DNA of 54,507 bases from JAKRSD01 sp964473995 (GCA_964473995.1 CAYYRB010000010.1:1-54507), one strand, 5' to 3'; positions 1 to 8,593 are shown, counted from the stretch's first letter. Notes: generated from the letters alone by a model not told the origin. Made by a program: numbers and translations.

Positions 1-2
1 TC

Positions 3-77
3 TCTTGGATCATGTTGGGCGCTGGCGGAGCCGCAGCCGCCGGGAAATATTACAAAACCAAAAAGAAAAAAGGGTAA
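3..77 (+). CDS. C-terminal end of an unrecognised protein (partial, runs off the window)
   Basis: The third forward frame is open from the window edge to a TAA at 75-77. It encodes about 24 residues: a Gly/Ala-rich stretch (MLGAGGAAAAG) followed by a very basic tail (KYYKTKKKKG). This looks like the end of a last membrane segment with a positively charged cytoplasmic tail. Nothing more can be said about the function, and the fragment is short enough to be chance. It converges on the minus-strand lipoprotein remnant at 114-493. Confidence 0.35.
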   Translation, partial: SWIMLGAGGAAAAGKYYKTKKKKG

Positions 78-113
78 CGAGATTGTCCTAGTTGGACGCC
101 ATCTGCGGTTTCT

Positions 114-493
114 TTACCTTTTTCGTTGAAGTTTCAACGAAACAAAGGCCAAGTTTTGCAGGTTTTTGGGAAACCGGAAACCTGCACTTTTTTTACAGCC
201 GCTTTCTGTGCGAAGCAGAAAAGTACCGTCAAATGCATCGTTTCCCGGTTCGGCAAGCTTCATGCAGTAATAGGTACCGTCAAATCTGAATAATCCCCTT
301 GAGCGGTCTCTCTATTTCCAAATGCCGGCTAAATCCGGCGAGAGCCGAGTCATTAACCGAGGTAATCGCCAAGGTAGTCGGCGAATCTCCAATCAGGCCC
401 TCATATTCCCCGATTAACCGTGAATGATCGGGTTTAGGTTTGCCGCAACCTACCAGAACTAAGAATGGGCAAAATCCCAAAAATCACCTTCAT
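114..493 (-). pseudogene. small lipoprotein gene broken by two apparent frameshifts
   Basis: The ATG at 493-491 overlaps the stop of the upstream lipoprotein gene as ATGA, the usual sign of translational coupling. That frame starts like a signal peptide (MKVIFGILPIL) but soon runs into a stop. The adjacent frame carries a clear lipobox (LVLVGC) and continues as GKPKPDHS... until TGA near 280. A third frame then continues with well-formed protein sequence (FDGTYYCMKLAEPG, AFDGTFLL) to TAA at 116-114. Joined, the three pieces make one lipoprotein of about 125 residues. It has repeated short beta-like segments rich in G, Y and D, as in small Bacteroidota lipoproteins of unknown function. It is either a decaying gene or one hit by two indel errors. 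Confidence 0.55.
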
Positions 494-939
494 TTGAAGG
501 TGGATGTTTTCAAGGTGACCACGGCCGGTATGGGCTCCAGACCAGGGAGCCTCAGTTCGTTATTTTCTGAGTGGAGGCGGTATTTTCCGCCGCCCTGTGC
601 CTTGAAATAATAGTCGCCGTGTACGGCCAAATCCACCGAAATCATCATCCAGTCCTTTTTCAGCATGCGCCAGGAGCCCTCGGCCTGGTAAATCAGGCTG
701 TCGTTGCGCTTGTAATAACCTACGCATTTTTCATCCGCCTGAAAATCCATCTCATAGCGGCAACTTCCATCCTCTTTGTAAAGAGGCAGAAAATCGGGTA
801 ATGCATTATGGCTCTCGTCCCCATTGACATAAAGTGCATTCACCAGCCATTTTTTATTTTCGATGTGGTCTTCCTGTAATTTGGCACAACTGCTTACCAA
901 GAACAGCAGAATAACTAGAGAAGGAATGCTTTTTTTCAT
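490..939 (-). CDS. hypothetical lipoprotein, 149 aa
   Basis: The protein begins with MKKS, a hydrophobic stretch and the lipobox LVSSC, so Cys18 should be lipidated and the protein exported. The rest is a small globular domain of about 130 residues with alternating charged and aromatic positions (YYKRND, GSWRML, GDYYFK). This suggests a lipocalin-like beta fold, but I do not recognise a family. Its stop overlaps the start of the next, broken lipoprotein gene as ATGA, so the two formed an operon. It diverges from tatA with 68 bp between the start codons. Confidence 0.7.
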   Translation of the reverse strand: MKKSIPSLVILLFLVSSCAKLQEDHIENKKWLVNALYVNGDESHNALPDFLPLYKEDGSCRYEMDFQADEKCVGYYKRNDSLIYQAEGSWRMLKKDWMMISVDLAVHGDYYFKAQGGGKYRLHSENNELRLPGLEPIPAVVTLKTSTFK

Positions 940-981
940 ATACGGGTGTACTTGTTTTATTTTACCTCGCCTTGTTTTTCT

Positions 982-989
982 TACTTTTG
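982..989 (+). promoter_or_regulatory. -7 box of tatA-gatA (TACTTTTG)
   Basis: TACTTTTG fits the Bacteroidota -7 consensus TAnnTTTG and ends 18 nt before the tatA ATG. No well-spaced -33 TTTG is visible, so only the -7 element is claimed. Confidence 0.4.
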
Positions 990-1007
990 TAAATAATTTC
1001 TAAAAAT

Positions 1008-1190
1008 ATGGGAAAATTAGGAGGTTGGGAAATTTTGTTGATTTTGTTGGCAGTACTTCTCCTTTTCGGCGGCAGGAAGATTCCTGAGCTGATGAAAGGT
1101 TTGGGAACCGGAATCCGTGAGTTTAAAGACGGTATGAATAGTGCCGGGAAGGACAAAGTAAATACGCCCAAAGAGAACGACAAAGCCTGA
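1008..1190 (+). CDS. tatA: Sec-independent translocase subunit TatA/TatE
   Basis: This 60-aa protein has the family layout: a short periplasmic N-terminus, one hydrophobic helix (about residues 7-20), the hinge FGGRKIPEL, an amphipathic helix (MKGLGTGIREFKDGM) and a charged tail. TatA oligomers form the pore through which TatC passes folded proteins carrying a twin-arginine signal. No tatC is visible in this window. The stop overlaps the gatA start as TGATG, so the two are co-translated. A likely client, the GH1 enzyme with an RRDFA signal, lies at 51121-52560. Confidence 0.93.
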   Translation: MGKLGGWEILLILLAVLLLFGGRKIPELMKGLGTGIREFKDGMNSAGKDKVNTPKENDKA

Positions 1191-2611
1191 TGAATCACCG
1201 TTCCCTCAGTGAGGTGCGTGCCGCATTGGAGGCAGGCCAATTCACCGTATCAGACCTTACCCGTTTTTATCTTGACAGAATCGATGATCTGGCACATCTG
1301 AACGCCTTTTGTGAGGTGTTTCGGGAAACGGCATCGGCCAAAGCGGTTGAGGTGGACGAAAAAAGAAAAAAGGGGACGGCCGGCCGTTTGGCGGGTCTCG
1401 TCATCGGCATAAAAGACAATATCTGCTACAAAGGTCATAAAGTCACCGCTTCATCGCGCATTCTTGAAAATTTTGAATCGCAATATTCGGCCACCGTGGT
1501 TGAGCGTCTTTTGCAGGAGGATGCCGTGATCATAGGGCGCCTGAATTGTGATGAGTTTGCCATGGGCTCATCCAATGAAAAATCGGTGTATGGTCCCGTA
1601 CTGAATCCGGTGGATGAAACCCGCGTTCCCGGGGGTTCCTCAGGTGGATCTGCCGCCGCCGTGAAGGCCAATCTTTGCCACGCCACGTTGGGCAGTGATA
1701 CGGGAGGATCCATCCGTCAGCCGGCCGCTTTTTGCGGTACCGTGGGTATTAAGCCCACATATGGCCGTGTTTCGCGTTGGGGGCTTTTGGCCTACGGTTC
1801 TTCGTTTGATCAGATAGGGCCCATTACCCGCTGCGTGGAAGATGCCGCCGAAATCATGGAAGTGATTTCCGGTCCCGACGGGCGCGATGCCACCGCTTCT
1901 GAAAGAGCCGTAGGATCTATGCTTCCAGTCTCTGCAAAGGCCGGCCAAACCATAGCGTTCCTGCCCGAATTGCTTATCAATCCTTCGGTGAGTGAGGCGG
2001 TACGTGCCGCTTACGCCAAAGCAATTGATTTTTATCGGGCGAATGGTTACAAATTGCGCGAGGAAACATTTGATTTTTTCGATTACCTCGTGCCTACCTA
2101 TTATGTTTTATCCACGGCCGAAGCCTCATCCAATCTTTCGCGCTACGACGGTATCCGCTACGGAAGGCGCAGCCCCAACGCGGTTGATTTGGACTCTGCC
2201 TACAAAAAATCCCGGTCGGAAGGTTTCGGGCGTGAAGTGAAGAACCGCATCATGCTCGGCACATTTGTGCTCAGCGCCGGATTTTACGATGCCTATTATG
2301 GCAAAGCGCAAAAGGTGAGACGCGTAATTACGCAGGCCATGAATCGTCTGCTGGAAACCAATGATTTCCTGTTGTTGCCAACCACGCCCGATACGGCCTT
2401 CCGTTTCGGAGAAAATTCGGATGACCCCATCAAAATGTATCTGCAGGATATCTTCACCGTGCAGGCCAACATTACCGGGCATCCTGCCATCAGCGTTCCC
2501 TTCGGCACCGATGAAAAAAATCTGCCGATAGGCATGCAATTGGTTGCACCTTATTTTAGGGAAGATGCTCTTTTTTCAGCTGCATCCGAACTGGAAAAAG
2601 CAGCTGTTTAA
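1190..2611 (+). CDS. gatA: Asp-tRNA(Asn)/Glu-tRNA(Gln) amidotransferase subunit A
   Basis: This 473-aa amidase-signature enzyme releases ammonia from glutamine and passes it to GatB, which amidates misacylated Glu-tRNA(Gln) or Asp-tRNA(Asn). The catalytic triad is readable: Lys75 in GIKDN, the cis-Ser in GGSSGGS (about 150) and Ser174 in SDTGGSIRQP. This spacing matches characterised GatA proteins. The block VGIKPTYGRVSRWG that follows is typical of GatA rather than other amidases. Its length is normal. The start overlaps the tatA stop by one base. gatB and gatC are not in the window. Confidence 0.96.
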   Translation: MNHRSLSEVRAALEAGQFTVSDLTRFYLDRIDDLAHLNAFCEVFRETASAKAVEVDEKRKKGTAGRLAGLVIGIKDNICYKGHKVTASSRILENFESQYSATVVERLLQEDAVIIGRLNCDEFAMGSSNEKSVYGPVLNPVDETRVPGGSSGGSAAAVKANLCHATLGSDTGGSIRQPAAFCGTVGIKPTYGRVSRWGLLAYGSSFDQIGPITRCVEDAAEIMEVISGPDGRDATASERAVGSMLPVSAKAGQTIAFLPELLINPSVSEAVRAAYAKAIDFYRANGYKLREETFDFFDYLVPTYYVLSTAEASSNLSRYDGIRYGRRSPNAVDLDSAYKKSRSEGFGREVKNRIMLGTFVLSAGFYDAYYGKAQKVRRVITQAMNRLLETNDFLLLPTTPDTAFRFGENSDDPIKMYLQDIFTVQANITGHPAISVPFGTDEKNLPIGMQLVAPYFREDALFSAASELEKAAV

Positions 2612-2708
2612 CTTTTTTTTTCTTATTATTGTGTTAATCCGATCCAAGAGGCGGCTTTGTTCCGTTATCTTGCGCTTTGTTTGGGTATTTCGGGTAAAAC
2701 CGCAACAC

Positions 2709-4184
2709 ATGAAACTGAAGTCAGTCATCTATACAAGTCTCTTTTCCGCCCTGATGCACCTGGGATTGAATGCTCAGCCGCTCAGGCCCGACGATCCTAT
2801 TGCTGCCGCATTGGATAGTTTGGATATGGTGAAGTTTTTCCAAAATTCTTCCTTTTCCGCAGATCGCGAGAAACTCAATATTTACAAATTTCCTCCTGAC
2901 AGCATTCCTACTTATTCTGAAGAAACGTACCGCAAGCGCATGGCCAAATTGGATGCGCTTTCACCCTTCGGACTGGTTTACAACGAATCGGTAAGGGCTT
3001 ATATTGATCTGTATGCCCGCAACCGGCGAACGCTTACCTCGCGCATGCTGGGCCTTTCCCAACTGTATTTTCCATTGTATGAGGAAAAATTGGCCAACTA
3101 CGGCCTGCCACTTGAGCTTAAGTATTTATCCATCATCGAAAGTGCCCTGAATCCCACGGCCAAATCCAAAGCCGGGGCAGGAGGGTTGTGGCAGTTTATG
3201 TACCGCACAGGCCTCAACTACAACCTGAACGTGAACTCCTATGTGGATGATCGCTTTGATCCTGAGCTGTCCACAGATGCTGCCTGCCGCCTGCTGAAAA
3301 ATCTGCATGGTATGTATAAAGATTGGTCTTTGGCGCTTGCCGCGTACAATGCCGGACCCGGAAATGTGAACAAGGCTATCCGCAGGGCTGGAGGCGTCAT
3401 AGATTACTGGGCGATACGCCCCTATCTGCCACAGGAAACCCAGGGATATGTACCCGCGTTTATTGCCGTTACTTACGTGATGAGCCACCATACGGAGCAT
3501 AATATTTTTCCTACCCAGCCCAAGTATTTTAATTATGAAATTGACAGTGTGTACATCACGGCCAATGTCACCTTTGAACAGATTTCTAAAATAGTGAGTG
3601 TCCCTTTGGACGATATCCGTTTTTTGAATCCCATGTATCTGAAAGGGGTTATTCCCGGTTCTGCGCGTCCATACCCTCTGTATCTGCCCCGGAAGGCCAT
3701 CGGGGAATTTATGGCCAATGAACGTATTTTGTACAAAGCGTTGGAAAATACGGTGGTAGCCCAGGCCGATTCGGCGCAAAAAGTGATTTCCGAAATCAAA
3801 GAAGAAGTATCGCAGGTGCCCACCGAGAAAAAGCAGGTTTCCTATACGGTTCAAAAGGGCGATTACATCAGCCTGATTGCCCGTAAGTTTCAAGTAAAGG
3901 TGAGCGAAATCATGGAGTGGAATAACCTGAAGTCCGAAACCCTGTTCATAGGGCAGAAGCTGACTATTTTTTCCAACGAAACTGTTGTACAGACGCCGCC
4001 CCCCGTGGTACCCAAGCCGGCTCCGGTTACTGCTCAATATAAATACTACACGGTGAGGTCAGGCGATACTTTGTATGGCATTGCCCTTAAATATAAAGTC
4101 ACGGTGGCCGAAATCATGAAATGGAATAACCTGCGCTCCAAAACGATCAACATAGGTCAAAAAATTAAAATCAAAACCGGATAA
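2709..4184 (+). CDS. mltD: membrane-bound lytic murein transglycosylase D with two LysM domains
   Basis: This 491-aa enzyme cleaves the MurNAc-GlcNAc bond of peptidoglycan to form 1,6-anhydro ends. I chose the ATG at 2709 because it is followed at once by a signal peptide ending near LNAQP; the longer frame upstream has no such start. The SLT domain covers about residues 110-270, with catalytic Glu144 in SIIESALNP, then AGAGGLWQF and LALAAYNAGPGNV. Two LysM peptidoglycan-binding modules follow (about 377-421 and 443-488), each with the pattern YTVxxGD...NN...GQK. The stop overlaps the next start as TAATG, coupling it to the DUF4837 lipoprotein, a frequent pair in this phylum. Confidence 0.93.
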   Translation: MKLKSVIYTSLFSALMHLGLNAQPLRPDDPIAAALDSLDMVKFFQNSSFSADREKLNIYKFPPDSIPTYSEETYRKRMAKLDALSPFGLVYNESVRAYIDLYARNRRTLTSRMLGLSQLYFPLYEEKLANYGLPLELKYLSIIESALNPTAKSKAGAGGLWQFMYRTGLNYNLNVNSYVDDRFDPELSTDAACRLLKNLHGMYKDWSLALAAYNAGPGNVNKAIRRAGGVIDYWAIRPYLPQETQGYVPAFIAVTYVMSHHTEHNIFPTQPKYFNYEIDSVYITANVTFEQISKIVSVPLDDIRFLNPMYLKGVIPGSARPYPLYLPRKAIGEFMANERILYKALENTVVAQADSAQKVISEIKEEVSQVPTEKKQVSYTVQKGDYISLIARKFQVKVSEIMEWNNLKSETLFIGQKLTIFSNETVVQTPPPVVPKPAPVTAQYKYYTVRSGDTLYGIALKYKVTVAEIMKWNNLRSKTINIGQKIKIKTG

Positions 4185-5203
4185 TGCGTAAATCGGTTTT
4201 TTATACAACGGCTTTGGTCGCATTAATACTGGCATTGTTCTGTGGCTGCGGAGGAAAAAATCTTATTTTGTCTGAGGCCTCCGGTGAGCCGTATGAATTG
4301 GTGACCGTTTATGACCGTTTCGTGTTCAAGCAGACGCCGGTTCCCGATACGGTTATACAGTTCTTTTCGCGCGAGATTAGAGGTCTTCCTCAGTCGGAGC
4401 CTGTGTTTAAGGTTTACTCCGTAGACGAGCAGAACTTCAGTACCATCTTTAAACTGCACCGCAACGTGCTCCTGATTACCATCGATAATAAAGTAAAGGA
4501 GAAAGGCGTGGCCGTGAAGGAGGACAGCTGGGCCAAGGGGCAGCTCGTGGTGCAGGTGCTTGCCCGCAGCCGCGATGAATTTTTTGAGCTCTTCCGAATG
4601 CGCAGAAAGGAAATCGAGTCTTATTTTGTGAATAAGGAAATGCAGAGACAAAGCACGGAATTTGGCAAAATACGGAGTAAACAGGCTTCAGCCCCTTTTG
4701 CAGACAGTCTCGGCCTGAATATCGTTCTCCCGGATGGGTTTTACCCGATAACCGCCAAGCGAAATTTTGTACTAGCCAAGCACATGGCTACCAAATCCGC
4801 CGCAGGCGGTTATGAGGCCAAAATTGAGCGGGGCATTTTTGCCTGCGTATTTCCATTTGCCGAAGAAAATATATTTACCGTGCGCCGCGCCGTAGAAGTG
4901 CGCGATTCGCTCACCCGTATGTATATTCCCGATTATAAGGCAGGTGCCTACATGATCGTAGAACCCCGGCTCAGACCCGATTCGTCGGCCATAAACCTTA
5001 ATGGTGAATTTGCGCTCATTTCCCGCGGATTGTGGCGGATTAAAGAGGGTTTTAAAGGTGGGCCGTTTGTGAATTTAATCACCTACGACCGTAAAAATAA
5101 CCGCGTCATTATGGCTGACGGTTATGTATATGCTCCTGAGTTTGGCAAGCGAACCTACATTCGTCAGGTGGAGGCCATCATCCGTTCGGTAACGCCCTTA
5201 TAA
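4184..5203 (+). CDS. DUF4837 family lipoprotein
   Basis: The 339-aa protein starts with a signal peptide and lipobox (LALFCGCG). It then shows the family pattern: a Ser-Gly-Glu-Pro-Tyr-Glu start to the domain, the segment GLPQSEPVFKV, and HRNVLLITID near residue 100. The family is exported and largely confined to Bacteroidota. Its function is unknown, though it often sits beside mltD. Here it is translationally coupled to mltD by a TAATG overlap, which suggests a role at the cell wall or outer membrane. Its last 6 bp overlap the 3' end of radC on the other strand. I recognised the family from memory of its conserved motif, not from a search. Confidence 0.8.
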   Translation: MRKSVFYTTALVALILALFCGCGGKNLILSEASGEPYELVTVYDRFVFKQTPVPDTVIQFFSREIRGLPQSEPVFKVYSVDEQNFSTIFKLHRNVLLITIDNKVKEKGVAVKEDSWAKGQLVVQVLARSRDEFFELFRMRRKEIESYFVNKEMQRQSTEFGKIRSKQASAPFADSLGLNIVLPDGFYPITAKRNFVLAKHMATKSAAGGYEAKIERGIFACVFPFAEENIFTVRRAVEVRDSLTRMYIPDYKAGAYMIVEPRLRPDSSAINLNGEFALISRGLWRIKEGFKGGPFVNLITYDRKNNRVIMADGYVYAPEFGKRTYIRQVEAIIRSVTPL

Positions 5204-5899
5204 CAGTCCCTCATCGGCAAAGCTGTAGTAGCTGCTTTCTCCTATGATGAGGTGATCCAGAATGGGAATATCCAAGAATTTTCCGGCCTCGTTCAGTTTT
5301 TTGGTCAGATTTAGGTCTTCCGCACTGGGTTTTAAATTGCCGGAGGGATGGTTATGGCTCAAAATCAAAGCCACCGCCGAGTGTTCCAACGCCGTTTTGA
5401 AGATGATGCGCGGATCGGCCACCGTGCCCGTAAATCCTCCAGTTCCCACCCGGTGCTTCCCGATGACTTTATTTGCACGGTTCAGCAGCAGAATCCAAAA
5501 TTCCTCGTGGGGCAAATCGCTCAGCAACGGTGCGAGGTATTCAAAAGCATCTTTTGATGAACTGATTTTCAATTTTTGTGCGGCTTCCGATTCTCTTCTT
5601 CGCCGTCCCAATTCCAAGGCTGCAGCCAAGGTAACGGCTTTCGCTTCGCCTACGCCCTTGAATCGCGTAAGATCCTTGGTGCTCAGCCGACTCAGGGCCA
5701 CCAGGTCATTATTCACTGAGGCCAAAATCCGCTTGGCCAGATCCACTACCGTTTCATTCCGGCTTCCGGTATTCATCAAAATGGCCAGTAGCTCGGCATC
5801 GCTTAAGGCGGCTTTTCCTTTATTCAGCAATTTTTCCCGCGGACGGTCATCTTCTGCCCACGCTTTTACGGGTGTAAATTCGACAGATTTGTAGCGCAT
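5198..5899 (-). CDS. radC: RadC family JAB-domain protein (UPF0758)
   Basis: This 233-aa protein has an N-terminal helix-hairpin-helix region (FKGVGEAKA, residues 80-88) and a C-terminal JAB1/MPN metalloprotease-like domain. The zinc motif is complete: Glu132/133, His182 and His184 in SHNHPSGN, and Asp195 in the following helix. The family carries the historical name RadC from a DNA-repair phenotype later reassigned; its true activity is unresolved. The length is normal. The gene converges on the DUF4837 gene with a 6-bp overlap. The downstream neighbour in the same direction is the DivIC-like gene, transcribed towards it. Confidence 0.93.
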   Translation of the reverse strand: MRYKSVEFTPVKAWAEDDRPREKLLNKGKAALSDAELLAILMNTGSRNETVVDLAKRILASVNNDLVALSRLSTKDLTRFKGVGEAKAVTLAAALELGRRRRESEAAQKLKISSSKDAFEYLAPLLSDLPHEEFWILLLNRANKVIGKHRVGTGGFTGTVADPRIIFKTALEHSAVALILSHNHPSGNLKPSAEDLNLTKKLNEAGKFLDIPILDHLIIGESSYYSFADEGLL

Positions 5900-5938
5900 G
5901 TTTTTAGGTTCGGTATGTACAAGTGTACAAATTCCGGA

Positions 5939-6262
5939 TCACTTTTTGGCCTTCTCCGCTTCGTTCACGATGATGAAAACATCCTCGTCGTCTTTTTTCA
6001 TCAGGTACTTTTCGCGGCCCAATTTTTCAAGTGCTTTTTTATCTCCGTTCAGTTCCTCCAATTGCTTCGATGATTCTCGGATTTCTTTTTCATAAAAGAC
6101 GGTGTCCTTCACCAGTCCTTCCATTTCCTTATCCAGTTTGTTTCGGTAGAAATAATTCTGCTTATCAAAAAAAATCATCCAGACAACGAACAGCACAGAT
6201 ACCGTCAGGTATTTGAACTTCCAAATAATGCCCCAGATTTTTTTGAATTTTTCCTTCACCAT
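5939..6262 (-). CDS. FtsB/DivIC-type septum formation initiator
   Basis: This 107-aa protein has a short basic cytoplasmic N-terminus, one transmembrane helix (about residues 18-34) and a periplasmic coiled coil (residues 38-85, Leu/Glu/Lys heptads). It ends with the family block KALEKLGREKYLMKKDDEDVF. Proteins of this type (FtsB in Gram-negatives, DivIC in Firmicutes) bridge FtsL and the late divisome at the septum. A TATATTTG box lies only two bases upstream of the ATG. The order before radC is probably an independent transcript. Confidence 0.88.
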   Translation of the reverse strand: MVKEKFKKIWGIIWKFKYLTVSVLFVVWMIFFDKQNYFYRNKLDKEMEGLVKDTVFYEKEIRESSKQLEELNGDKKALEKLGREKYLMKKDDEDVFIIVNEAEKAKK

Positions 6263-6264
6263 TT

Positions 6265-6272
6265 CAAATATA
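6265..6272 (-). promoter_or_regulatory. -7 box of the divIC-like gene (TATATTTG)
   Basis: The minus strand reads TATATTTG, an exact TAnnTTTG match, ending two bases before the ATG at 6262. If it is used, the mRNA is almost leaderless. No clear -33 element was seen. Confidence 0.4.
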
Positions 6273-6328
6273 CATCAAACGTGTTTTTTAGGCTGATTTT
6301 TTCCGATTTTTTGTCAACCCGGCGGTGT

Positions 6329-6493
6329 TTATTCCCCCTTTTTTCGTTTTTGCGAGCAGGTCTTGCTGCAATATTTGACATCGTTCCAGCTGCGTTCCCA
6401 TTTTTTGCGCCAGGAAAAAGGCCGGCTGCAAATCACGCAGATTTTTTGGGGCAGATCAGCTTTTGAAACGGCCTTCCGATTCGGCTTTCTCAC
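6329..6493 (-). CDS. DUF2256 zinc-ribbon-like small protein
   Basis: I read a 54-aa frame starting at GTG (6493-6491), directly after an in-frame TAA, and ending at TAA (6331-6329). The core LPQKICVIC..RPFSWRKKW followed by WNDVKYCSKTC matches the DUF2256 family. Its four cysteines (19, 22, 42, 46) are arranged CxxC and CxxxC and should bind a metal. The family has no known function but commonly accompanies cryptochrome/photolyase genes. Here it overlaps the 3' end of the photolyase gene by 38 bp in another frame, so the two are almost certainly co-translated. The gene is short and starts with GTG, so gene callers easily miss it. Confidence 0.85.
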   Translation of the reverse strand: MRKPNRKAVSKADLPQKICVICSRPFSWRKKWERSWNDVKYCSKTCSQKRKKGE

Positions 6494-7955
6494 GGGCTTT
6501 TGATTTTACATGTTGAGAAAGAATGCGGCGGTTTTCTGCAACTACCGCGGCGCTGTTTTGAAAGGAATAGAGCTTTTCTTTGGCTTTTTTTTCTGAGGCT
6601 TTCAGATCAATCATAGGCAGAGGATAATCGATGCCCGGTCTGAAATCATACAGCATTTCTTCCATGGGTGAGATGGTCCAAGGTTCATGAAGGATTCTAC
6701 CTTCCAGCGGACGTAACTCGCGTACCCAGGTTTTGATGAACGTGCCCTCCGTATCGTGCTCGTAGGATTGTTTTACGGGGTTGTACATACGGATCAGGTT
6801 TATACCCGTGGTGCCCGCCTGCATCTGAATCTGCGGGAAATGGATGCCGGGTTCAAAATCCAGAAATACCGAAGCTAGCCATTCGGCGGCAGGCTGCCAG
6901 GGCTGAAATAAATGGTGGGTCCAGAACGAAACCGTCATGGCCCGCATGCGGAAGTTTACATAGCCGGTCTCTTTCAGGCAGCGCATAACCGCATCTACCA
7001 TGGGGAAGCCGGTCAATCCGTTTTTCCACCGTTCCAGCCACTCCATATTTAATTCCATGCGAATTTCATCAAATCCCCTGTTCATGTTTTCGGTTTCTAT
7101 CCGGCATTCCGTTTCAAATTTTTGGATAAAATGACTCTGCCATTCCAAGCGGGTCTGAAAATTCTGCAGGTTCCGGTCTTTTCCCTTTCGGCGTATTTGT
7201 GCTTCCGTTTCCTGATATACCCTGCGTAGCGAAAGATTACCGAAGGTGAGGAAGGGCGAGATACGGCTGCAATGAATTCGGGAAAGGGCAGGCTTGCTGA
7301 TGGAGGCGGAATAGCGGGTATGCCGGTTTTTCAAAAAGTCGGACCAGACGGCCAGCCCTGTCGTTTCTCCGCCTCTCTGAAAATTCGGATCACATTGCAG
7401 GTATGCTTCAGGCAGGGGAAGGTTTATTTCCTGTGGGATGGGAAATGGCGGAACTGTGCGGATTCCTGATAAGTCGGGCGTGAGTTCCTCTCCCGTCAAG
7501 TATGCTTTTTGCCCTTCCGGCCACTTGTCACGACTTTGTAACCCCCTTATCACTCCGTTTTGCGCATACTCCTCCCAGCATATTTCGTTTGCTTTAAAAA
7601 AGCGACCACAGGCCTTATCTCGTTCAAAGGTGATACGGATGTTTGTTTCTGTATGTGAAAATACTTTCCTAATTTCAAACAAATTGTTTAAAAATTGGAA
7701 AACGGGTAACGCTTCCGAATGAAAGAAATGAACGGTTGTTCCGTAATTACCTAGCCGGGCCTGAAGGTCTTTTATTGATTCCAGGATAAAGCGGGCATGT
7801 CTGGCTGAATAATAGGGTCCGCAGAATACGGAAGGTTCTAAAATGAAACAAAGCAGCAGGGGTTCGTTTTCCAGTAACGCATGGTAGAGAGGGGCATGGT
7901 CGTGCAGCCGCAGGTCTTTTTTAAACCAGACGATATTGATTTTTTGCCGGCTCAT
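6456..7955 (-). CDS. cryptochrome/deoxyribodipyrimidine photolyase family protein
   Basis: This 499-aa flavoprotein starts at the ATG at 7955, whose ATGA overlaps the stop of the flavin-reductase-like gene; MSRQKINIVWFKKDLRLHDH is the normal photolyase N-terminus. An N-terminal Rossmann-like antenna domain (about 1-140) is followed by the FAD-binding helical domain. Visible motifs include LTFGNLSLR, TRLEWQSHF, TGFPMVDAVMRCL, NFRMRAMTVSFWTHH and the segment GINLIRMYNPVKQS. The Asp of a usual FAD-domain block is represented by the stretch around FEPGIHFPQIQMQAG. It could repair pyrimidine dimers or act as a light sensor; sequence alone does not decide. It is the third gene of an operon with SDR, flavin reductase and DUF2256. 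Confidence 0.9.
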   Translation of the reverse strand: MSRQKINIVWFKKDLRLHDHAPLYHALLENEPLLLCFILEPSVFCGPYYSARHARFILESIKDLQARLGNYGTTVHFFHSEALPVFQFLNNLFEIRKVFSHTETNIRITFERDKACGRFFKANEICWEEYAQNGVIRGLQSRDKWPEGQKAYLTGEELTPDLSGIRTVPPFPIPQEINLPLPEAYLQCDPNFQRGGETTGLAVWSDFLKNRHTRYSASISKPALSRIHCSRISPFLTFGNLSLRRVYQETEAQIRRKGKDRNLQNFQTRLEWQSHFIQKFETECRIETENMNRGFDEIRMELNMEWLERWKNGLTGFPMVDAVMRCLKETGYVNFRMRAMTVSFWTHHLFQPWQPAAEWLASVFLDFEPGIHFPQIQMQAGTTGINLIRMYNPVKQSYEHDTEGTFIKTWVRELRPLEGRILHEPWTISPMEEMLYDFRPGIDYPLPMIDLKASEKKAKEKLYSFQNSAAVVAENRRILSQHVKSKAREKAESEGRFKS

Positions 7956-8593
7956 TGTTTTCCAATCACCGAAACTTCCTTTCCCGGCCGCGCATAGTCG
8001 AACCGGTGTATGAGTTCCGTGCGGTGGTAGGCATCCAGGCCGTTCACACATACCGTGTGCGCCGCAGCGGCATCTACATATCCATCTATTCCGATGAGCT
8101 GCTCATCGATTCGGATAAATTCCACTTTGCCGCAAACCAGCACCGTATCGGCCACCTCGATGCCGTGTTCCTCGGCAAAAGAAAGCCCGATGCTGATTTG
8201 GGATTCTTTTACCCCGGGTGCGGCAAATCCTTCGGTCCATTCTTCGGTAAAACCGCAGGCTGCAAACTCGGAAATTTCCCTTTCATATTTGGCCGAGGTT
8301 TGATGGGCCCGATCCACGAAGGCTTCGTGGATGTGATTTACCGTAAAATGGCCGGTCTGTTTTATGTTTTCGTAGGTCTGGCGGCTTACCGACAACGTTC
8401 GGAACAGAATGGCCAGCGAGGCGGGGTTTGCGCCCAGGTGTATGCACGTGTTGAAAATGGCCAGGTTGGTGTTTCCATCCCGGTCTGCCGTTCCCACCAG
8501 CACGCAATTCTTAAATCCCGAAACCGAATTCATGAAGGTTCGCCGGTAGTTTTTCGGCATGGCCTCGATGGCGCTTTTATCGAATCGTTTCAT
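7952..8593 (-). CDS. flavin reductase-like FMN-binding protein
   Basis: The 213-aa protein starts at the ATG at 8593, which overlaps the stop of the SDR gene as TGATG; the sequence upstream in that frame belongs to the SDR gene. It has the split-barrel flavin reductase fold pattern: SVSGFKNCVLVGTADRDGNTN (a substrate/FMN loop), NPASLAILFRT, a segment on reaction with the flavin phosphate (TGHFTVNHI) and a C-terminal strand region ending in YHRTELIHRFDYARPG. It probably binds FMN and uses NAD(P)H. Its stop overlaps the photolyase start as ATGA. Co-translation with a flavin-dependent photoreceptor suggests it reduces or handles the flavin, but that is inference. Confidence 0.85.
   Translation of the reverse strand: MKRFDKSAIEAMPKNYRRTFMNSVSGFKNCVLVGTADRDGNTNLAIFNTCIHLGANPASLAILFRTLSVSRQTYENIKQTGHFTVNHIHEAFVDRAHQTSAKYEREISEFAACGFTEEWTEGFAAPGVKESQISIGLSFAEEHGIEVADTVLVCGKVEFIRIDEQLIGIDGYVDAAAAHTVCVNGLDAYHRTELIHRFDYARPGKEVSVIGKQ

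Noticed and set aside
3126..4037. 303-codon minus-strand frame opposite mltD
   Set aside because: It lies entirely inside the SLT and LysM coding region, and its sequence has no family pattern.
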